In this document: positions 52,054 through 56,175 of the stretch, one piece after another
Layout of the letters: each line of letters starts with the position of its first letter
Numbering within the stretch: position 1 is the stretch's first letter
NCBI GenBank assembly: GCA_949287095.1
Contig: CASEFA010000014.1
Span: forward strand, 1 to 56,175
Direction: 5' to 3'
From: an uncultured Bacillota bacterium
GTDB taxonomy: Bacteria; Bacillota; Clostridia; Peptostreptococcales; Anaerovoracaceae
Length of the DNA: 56,175 nucleotides
Program-made: the position numbers and the translations under genes
The notes under the pieces: generated by a model
What the model saw: the letters and a program-made list of their open reading frames with translations, nothing else
The model's database searches: none
What the model was told of the DNA's origin: nothing

Positions 52054-53928
52054 ATGAATCAGAGGGAAATCATAAACAGGATAGCGGAGCTGAAAACGCA
52101 GATTACGAGTCTGCCGTCGGGCTCTGTAACTAAGAAAAGAGTAAACGGCAGGATATATTTCTATCACCGGTTCTCCGTAGACGGAAAGAGGAAGGAAAAG
52201 TATATTCCTGCAGATGAAGTTGAGAATCTGAGGCAGCGCATAGATTACAGGAAATCGCTGCAGTCTGAAGTTAAAGAGCTGGAAAATCAGCTGCCTGAGA
52301 CTTCATACTTTGTCGAAGAGGCGCCTTTTGTTCCGTCATATGTCTCGGACGTTTCGGCGCCTTATACCCCTTCCATGCCCGTAAGCGGGTTTTCACTCAG
52401 TGTGCGCATAGGGAGCGAGCTGAGAAAGCTTGCGGCGGCAGTCAGGGGGTATAAAAAACGCGAGTGTTTCGGGCGGCTTCACGATTACGTTTACGGGCAG
52501 GGATACGATAAGGTGTTTATACTGTATGGACTGCGCAGAACGGGAAAAACGACTCTGATACGCCAGATCTTTAATGAGATGACGGACGAAGAACTTGGAC
52601 GGACGGCGTTTATTCAGGTGATGCCGCAGGATACCATGGCTGATTTGAACCGGGATCTCAGGATTCTGGAACGGAACGGATTCAGATATGTCTTTATCGA
52701 CGAGGCGACGTTAATTGAGGATTTCATAGAGGGGGCTGCGCTGCTTTCCGATATATTTGCGGCAGGCGGGATGAAGATAGTACTTTCCGGAACGGATTCT
52801 CTCGGATTCGTATTTGCAGAGGACGAACAGCTTTACGACAGATGCATTCTGGCCCACACCACGTTTATCCCGTACAGGGAATTTGATGCGGTTTTGGGCA
52901 TCCACGGAATAGACGAATATATACGTTACGGCGGAACCATGAGTCTTGGCGGAACTCACTACAACGAGACGTCAACCTTTTCAACGAAGAAGAAAACGGA
53001 CGAATATGTTGATACGGCCATAGCGGAAAACATCCAGCATTCTCTGAAGCACTATCAGCACGGAGGACATTTCAGAAGCCTGAGGGAGCTGTACGAGGAG
53101 AACGAGCTTACAGGCGCGATAAACAGAGTCGTAGAGGATATGAATCATCGCTTTACCATAGAAGTGCTCACCAGGGATTTCAAGTCGTCCGACCTTTCCG
53201 TTTCAGCCGGAAATCTGAGGCGTGACAGAGAAAATCCTACGGATATACTGGACAGAGTAAATGTTTCGGAAGTGACGGAAAACCTGAAAAAGCTTTTGGA
53301 GATAAGAGATAAATCGGAGCAGACGGTGAAAATCGAAGAAAGTCACGCGGCGGAAATCAGAGAGTACCTGAATCTTCTGGATATGACCGGAGAAGTAGAG
53401 GTGCGTTATCTCCCTGACGTGAGCAGGACGGGAATACGTACGGTGATTTCACAGCCGGGCATAAGATATGCTCAGGCGGGCGCGCTCATCAGAAGTCTGC
53501 TTCTCGATGAGACGTTTAAGGCTCTGTCGCTTCCGGAGAGAAATTATGTGCAGCAGCGGATTTTGAGCGAGATAAAGGGCAGAATGATGGAGGATATCGT
53601 CCTTCTTGAGACAAAGCTTGCAAACCCGGATAAAGAGGTCTTCGTACTGCAGTTTCCCGTAGGAGAGTTCGATATGGTGGTTGCAGATTCCGAGAATGGA
53701 ACGTGTGAGATCTTTGAGATAAAGCACAGCGACAGAATTTCTCCGGAGCAGTACAGACATCTGGTCGATGAGGAAAAGTGCGCCCTTACGGAGCATCGCT
53801 ACGGCCGGATCACTAAAAAAACCGTCCTCTACCGGGGAGAGCCCGCAGCAGAGAACGGAATTGAATTCGAAAATGTTGAAAGTTATTTGCTCGATTTGGC
53901 GCGCTTGTCGGGACGAAGGTCAGGCTGA
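52054..53928 (+). CDS. AAA-ATPase with DUF6788-like N-terminus and nuclease-like C-terminus
   Basis: A 624-residue protein from ATG 52054 (AGGAG upstream). Residues 1-80 (LPSGSVTKKRVNGRIYFYHRFSVDGKRKEKYI, then a coiled coil) match the small DUF6788 domain that otherwise stands alone. Residues 140-330 are an AAA_14-type ATPase: Walker A GLRRTGKTT (159-167), Walker B YVFIDEA (212-218), sensor VLSGTDS (243-249). The end has GEFDMVVADSENGTCEIFEIKHSD, a PD-(D/E)xK-like D...ExK core as in DUF4143 proteins. Such ATPases are common in anaerobes and their role is unknown. The gene converges on plsC and the two overlap by 46 bp. Confidence 0.85.
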   Translation: MNQREIINRIAELKTQITSLPSGSVTKKRVNGRIYFYHRFSVDGKRKEKYIPADEVENLRQRIDYRKSLQSEVKELENQLPETSYFVEEAPFVPSYVSDVSAPYTPSMPVSGFSLSVRIGSELRKLAAAVRGYKKRECFGRLHDYVYGQGYDKVFILYGLRRTGKTTLIRQIFNEMTDEELGRTAFIQVMPQDTMADLNRDLRILERNGFRYVFIDEATLIEDFIEGAALLSDIFAAGGMKIVLSGTDSLGFVFAEDEQLYDRCILAHTTFIPYREFDAVLGIHGIDEYIRYGGTMSLGGTHYNETSTFSTKKKTDEYVDTAIAENIQHSLKHYQHGGHFRSLRELYEENELTGAINRVVEDMNHRFTIEVLTRDFKSSDLSVSAGNLRRDRENPTDILDRVNVSEVTENLKKLLEIRDKSEQTVKIEESHAAEIREYLNLLDMTGEVEVRYLPDVSRTGIRTVISQPGIRYAQAGALIRSLLLDETFKALSLPERNYVQQRILSEIKGRMMEDIVLLETKLANPDKEVFVLQFPVGEFDMVVADSENGTCEIFEIKHSDRISPEQYRHLVDEEKCALTEHRYGRITKKTVLYRGEPAAENGIEFENVESYLLDLARLSGRRSG

Positions 53929-54668
53929 TCGTCGTGCTTCTGGAGCTCCTCCAGGGTGGTGCGGACGGTCGCTTCCACCGTTTCGTGAAGCTTTGCCATT
54001 TCGGAGCGCTCCATGCCGGCTGTAGGAATGGCCGGATGGATTACGATGTCGATGTGAACGCCTTTGGTGATGATGCCGGTCTCTTCCACCAGATGGTATG
54101 AGCCGTTTATGGTAACGGGAACCACGGGAACCTTTGCCTTGGTAGCCAGCTTGAAGCTGCCGGCCTTGAATTCCCGCATTGGCCCACCCTGGCTTCTGGT
54201 GCCTTCAGGAAAGATTACCAGCGAAAAACCGTCCTTCAGGTAGTCGACGCCGGTTCTGAAGGATTTAAGGGACTCTCTGGTGTCGCCGCGGGTAATGAAA
54301 ATTCCGCGGATGTTCCTTATCCACTTGCCGAAGTAAGGAGCCTTTGCCAGACTGTCCTTGGCGATAAAGCCTATCTGCTTACCCTCGCAGGCTTTGAAAA
54401 ATGTGGGAATGTCGGCGTAGCTCTGGTGGTTGGAAAAGAACACGCACGGACCTTCGGGAATGTTCTCGCGGCCCTTGATATTGATGTGCATATCCAGGAG
54501 CTTGATAACGTTGTTTACCCATATTCCCGTGGCTTCCGCGATGATGCGGCGCTCCTCCTCGTAGTCGCCCCTCGCTTTGGCAGCCTCTATATCCTTGATT
54601 CTCTTGTTGAACACGTGCACAGACTTCATGAGCTTTGCGCCGTTCGTAACGTTTCCGAAAAATTTCAT
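53883..54668 (-). CDS. plsC: 1-acyl-sn-glycerol-3-phosphate acyltransferase
   Basis: A 261-residue PlsC-type enzyme that makes phosphatidic acid from lysophosphatidic acid. Motif I is VFFSNHQSYADIP (NHxxxxD), motif II GIFITRGDTRES, motif III VIFPEGTRSQGG and motif IV VPVVPVTINGS. I start at ATG 54668; a much longer frame upstream runs antisense to cysK and lacks similarity to anything. Its 3' end overlaps the convergent ATPase gene. Confidence 0.93.
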   Translation of the reverse strand: MKFFGNVTNGAKLMKSVHVFNKRIKDIEAAKARGDYEEERRIIAEATGIWVNNVIKLLDMHINIKGRENIPEGPCVFFSNHQSYADIPTFFKACEGKQIGFIAKDSLAKAPYFGKWIRNIRGIFITRGDTRESLKSFRTGVDYLKDGFSLVIFPEGTRSQGGPMREFKAGSFKLATKAKVPVVPVTINGSYHLVEETGIITKGVHIDIVIHPAIPTAGMERSEMAKLHETVEATVRTTLEELQKHDDQPDLRPDKRAKSSK

Positions 54669-54848
54669 GTTATGATATTCCTCTCGTATCAAAATCCGCA
54701 CGGCTGCAGCCTTTGTCCGAAGGACGTCCGCGCCGCGCACATAAATAATATACCATAAAACCGGTGGTTCTTTCCATATAAAAAGGGTATAATTAAGGAA
54801 ATACGCGTAGTAAAGCTGCAGAGGGAGATTCCCCGAAAGGAGCGCAAT

Positions 54849-55772
54849 ATGATATATAACGACATTACGGAAACCATTGGAAGAACGCCTCTTCTCAGGC
54901 TGAACGGAATCGAGAGAAAGAGAAATCTGAAGGCAGAGCTTTACGCCAAGCTGGAGGCTTTCAATCCTGCCGGCTCTATCAAAGACAGGGCGGCGTATTA
55001 TATGATCAAAGACGCCGAGGAAAGAGGGATTCTGAAGCCGGGCGGAACCATAATAGAGCCGACCAGCGGAAATACGGGAATAGGCCTTGCGGCCATAGCG
55101 GCGGCGAAGGGATACAGAGCGATTTTCGTGCTTCCGGAGTCCATGAGCGTAGAGAGAAGAAAGCTTTTGAAGGCCTACGGTGCGGAGCTGGTTCTGACCG
55201 ATGCGGCTCTGGGAATGCAGGGTGCCGTGGATAAGGCGGACGAGCTTGCGAAAGAAATAGACGGAGCCATGGTGATGGGACAGTTTGAAAATCCTGCCAA
55301 CGCCCGGGCTCATGTAGAGACTACGGGGCCGGAAATCTGGGAGGCTCTTGACGGAAAAGTCGATATGATAGTGGCGGGAGTCGGAACGGGCGGAACGATT
55401 ACGGGAACAGGAAAGTTCCTGAAAGGAAAGAATCCCGACGTCAAAGTTATCGGCGTGGAGCCTTACGATTCGCCTCTCATTTCGGAGGGAAGAGCCGGAG
55501 CCCACAAGCTTCAGGGTATCGGAGCCAACTTCATTCCGGAGCTTTTGGATAAATCGGTTATTGACGATATGTCTCTCATAACCACCGAAGAGGCATACAG
55601 CGGCGTGAGAGCCCTGGCGACGGAGGAAGGCTATCTTGCGGGAATAACTTCGGGAGCGGTCCTCGCCGCGGCCCTTAAGGAAGCCGGAAAGCCGGAGAAT
55701 GAAGGCAGGAGGATAGTCGTTATCCTGCCCGACACCGGCGAGAGGTATCTTTCAACGGATCTTTTCGAATAA
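54849..55772 (+). CDS. cysK: Cysteine synthase A (O-acetylserine sulfhydrylase)
   Basis: A 307-residue PLP enzyme that makes L-cysteine from O-acetylserine and sulfide. Motifs: ETIGRTPLLRLNGI, the PLP lysine in FNPAGSIKDRAAYYMI, EPTSGNTGIGLAAIAAAKGY, GVGTGGTITGTGKFLK (phosphate loop) and GITSGAVLAAAL. AAAGGAG precedes the ATG; a TATAAT (54788-54793) gives a likely promoter with a weak -35. No serine acetyltransferase gene is in the window. Confidence 0.95.
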   Translation: MIYNDITETIGRTPLLRLNGIERKRNLKAELYAKLEAFNPAGSIKDRAAYYMIKDAEERGILKPGGTIIEPTSGNTGIGLAAIAAAKGYRAIFVLPESMSVERRKLLKAYGAELVLTDAALGMQGAVDKADELAKEIDGAMVMGQFENPANARAHVETTGPEIWEALDGKVDMIVAGVGTGGTITGTGKFLKGKNPDVKVIGVEPYDSPLISEGRAGAHKLQGIGANFIPELLDKSVIDDMSLITTEEAYSGVRALATEEGYLAGITSGAVLAAALKEAGKPENEGRRIVVILPDTGERYLSTDLFE

Positions 55773-55867
55773 AGTGTGTTAGAACCTCCGAAGGCGGGGT
55801 ATAATGAGTTAACGGCAATTTTCATAACTGAAAGACATAGTGAAATTTACTCGAGGAGGAAATAAAA

Positions 55868-56032
55868 ATGGAAAAGTACGAATGCGGAGCTTGCGGATAC
55901 GTTTATGACCCTGAAGTGGGCGATCCTGAAAACGGAATCGAGCCGGGAACGGCTTTTGAGGACCTTCCGGACGATTGGGTTTGTCCTCTCTGCGGACTGG
56001 GTAAAGACGTTTTCGAAGCAAAGGCTGAATAA
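55868..56032 (+). CDS. Rubredoxin
   Basis: A 54-residue one-iron electron carrier. Ligands are C6 and C9 ([10 protein letters not shown]) and C39 and C42 (CPLCG); the core [21 protein letters not shown] is typical. GAGGAGG is well placed before the ATG. TATAAT (55800-55805) marks a probable promoter. In strict anaerobes rubredoxin passes electrons to oxygen- or peroxide-reducing enzymes; no such partner is adjacent. Confidence 0.97.
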   Translation: MEKYECGACGYVYDPEVGDPENGIEPGTAFEDLPDDWVCPLCGLGKDVFEAKAE

Positions 56033-56044
56033 AACGAAAAAATG

Positions 56045-56075
56045 GCGGTGCAACCGGAAGGCTGTACCGCTTTTT
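56045..56075 (+). terminator. Rubredoxin terminator
   Basis: GCGGTGC (56045-56051) pairs with GTACCGC (56064-56070; one G-T pair) across a 12-nt loop and is followed by TTTTT. Confidence 0.85.
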
Positions 56076-56078
56076 AAA

Positions 56079-56175
56079 GTGCGCCTGGCGGCGCACGTTT
56101 CTAACGGGTGAAAGTCCCGAATCCGCCCGGTAGTGGGAAGGATATAGCCGAAGGCAAGGGTGTTGCAGGTGACTG
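56079..56175 (+). mobile_element. 5' end of a group II intron, probably class C, cut by window edge
   Basis: Starts GTGCGCC (56079-56085), matching the 5' intron consensus GTGYG, and pairs as GTGCGCC/GGCGCAC into a first hairpin. TCTAACGGGTGAAAGTCCCG and then TAGCCGAAGGCAAGGGTGT match the domain I start of bacterial group II introns, closest in my memory to the Oceanobacillus iheyensis IIC intron. It begins four bases after the T run of the rubredoxin terminator, the classic IIC insertion site. The reverse transcriptase, if any, lies beyond the window. Confidence 0.85.

Noticed and set aside
54669-55505. N-terminal extension of plsC to a 540-residue protein
   Set aside because: The added part is antisense to cysK and has no family features; PlsC proteins begin near the chosen ATG.

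Overview
The window is chromosomal DNA from an anaerobic low-to-mid GC member of the Bacillota, most likely class Clostridia. The evidence is a Bacillus-type origin region (rpmH-dnaA-dnaN-recF-gyrB-gyrA with parAB, mnmEG, rsmG, jag, yidC), strong AGGAGG-type ribosome binding sites, a group-B-like [FeFe] hydrogenase, an Fe-S type two-subunit serine dehydratase and rubredoxin. I place it near the Eubacteriales family XIII / Anaerovoracaceae by general impression only; no marker gene was compared.

Layout. 0.2-3.7 kb: accessory genes, including a frameshifted secreted protein with a glycine-rich hydrophobic domain, a PadR / small membrane protein / secreted protein trio, a lipoprotein and a block of alternating inverted repeats. 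4-15.6 kb: metabolic and regulatory genes, namely the hydrogenase, a DUF218 protein, aroB, a serine use operon (sdaAB-sdaAA-sstT) with a divergent LysR regulator, and an ECF-like sigma / anti-sigma operon followed by secreted and decayed genes. 15.7-34.3 kb: a long minus-strand block running away from oriC, with an LTA-synthase-like sulfatase, rsmA, rnmV, an FtsB-like protein, an M23 peptidase, a DnaD-like protein, dnaB, rplI, a GdpP-like phosphodiesterase, parB, parA, rsmG, mnmG, mnmE, jag, yidC, yidD, rnpA and rpmH. 34.3-36.1 kb: a bipartite oriC flanking dnaA, with DnaA boxes on both sides and DnaA-trios before dnaN. 36-44.1 kb: plus-strand dnaN, recF, gyrB, gyrA, then an RsbW-like anti-sigma factor and a SigB-type sigma factor. 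44.2-56.2 kb: mixed accessory genes, including small membrane proteins, an AIM24 protein, a PadR/DUF2812 pair, a two-component system with a PepSY target, an intergenic cluster of GGTGACA repeats, an HTH/membrane pair, an AAA-ATPase with a nuclease-like tail, plsC, cysK, rubredoxin and the 5' end of a group II intron cut by the window edge.

How the genes work together. Genes point away from oriC on both arms, and two parS sites bracket parAB. Several accessory units show readable control: a PadR palindrome exactly between -35 and -10, OmpR-type direct repeats before the PepSY gene, palindromes around the promoter of an Xre-type regulator, and GGGGTATA repeats around the promoter of the AAA-ATPase.

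The most unusual items are the RsbW-like anti-sigma factor whose ATP-lid region carries a cysteine/histidine cluster and which has no RsbV gene beside it, a DnaD-like protein ending in what looks like the N-terminal domain of the helicase loader DnaI but without the AAA+ ATPase, a GdpP homologue without its membrane anchor, and two dense intergenic repeat blocks.
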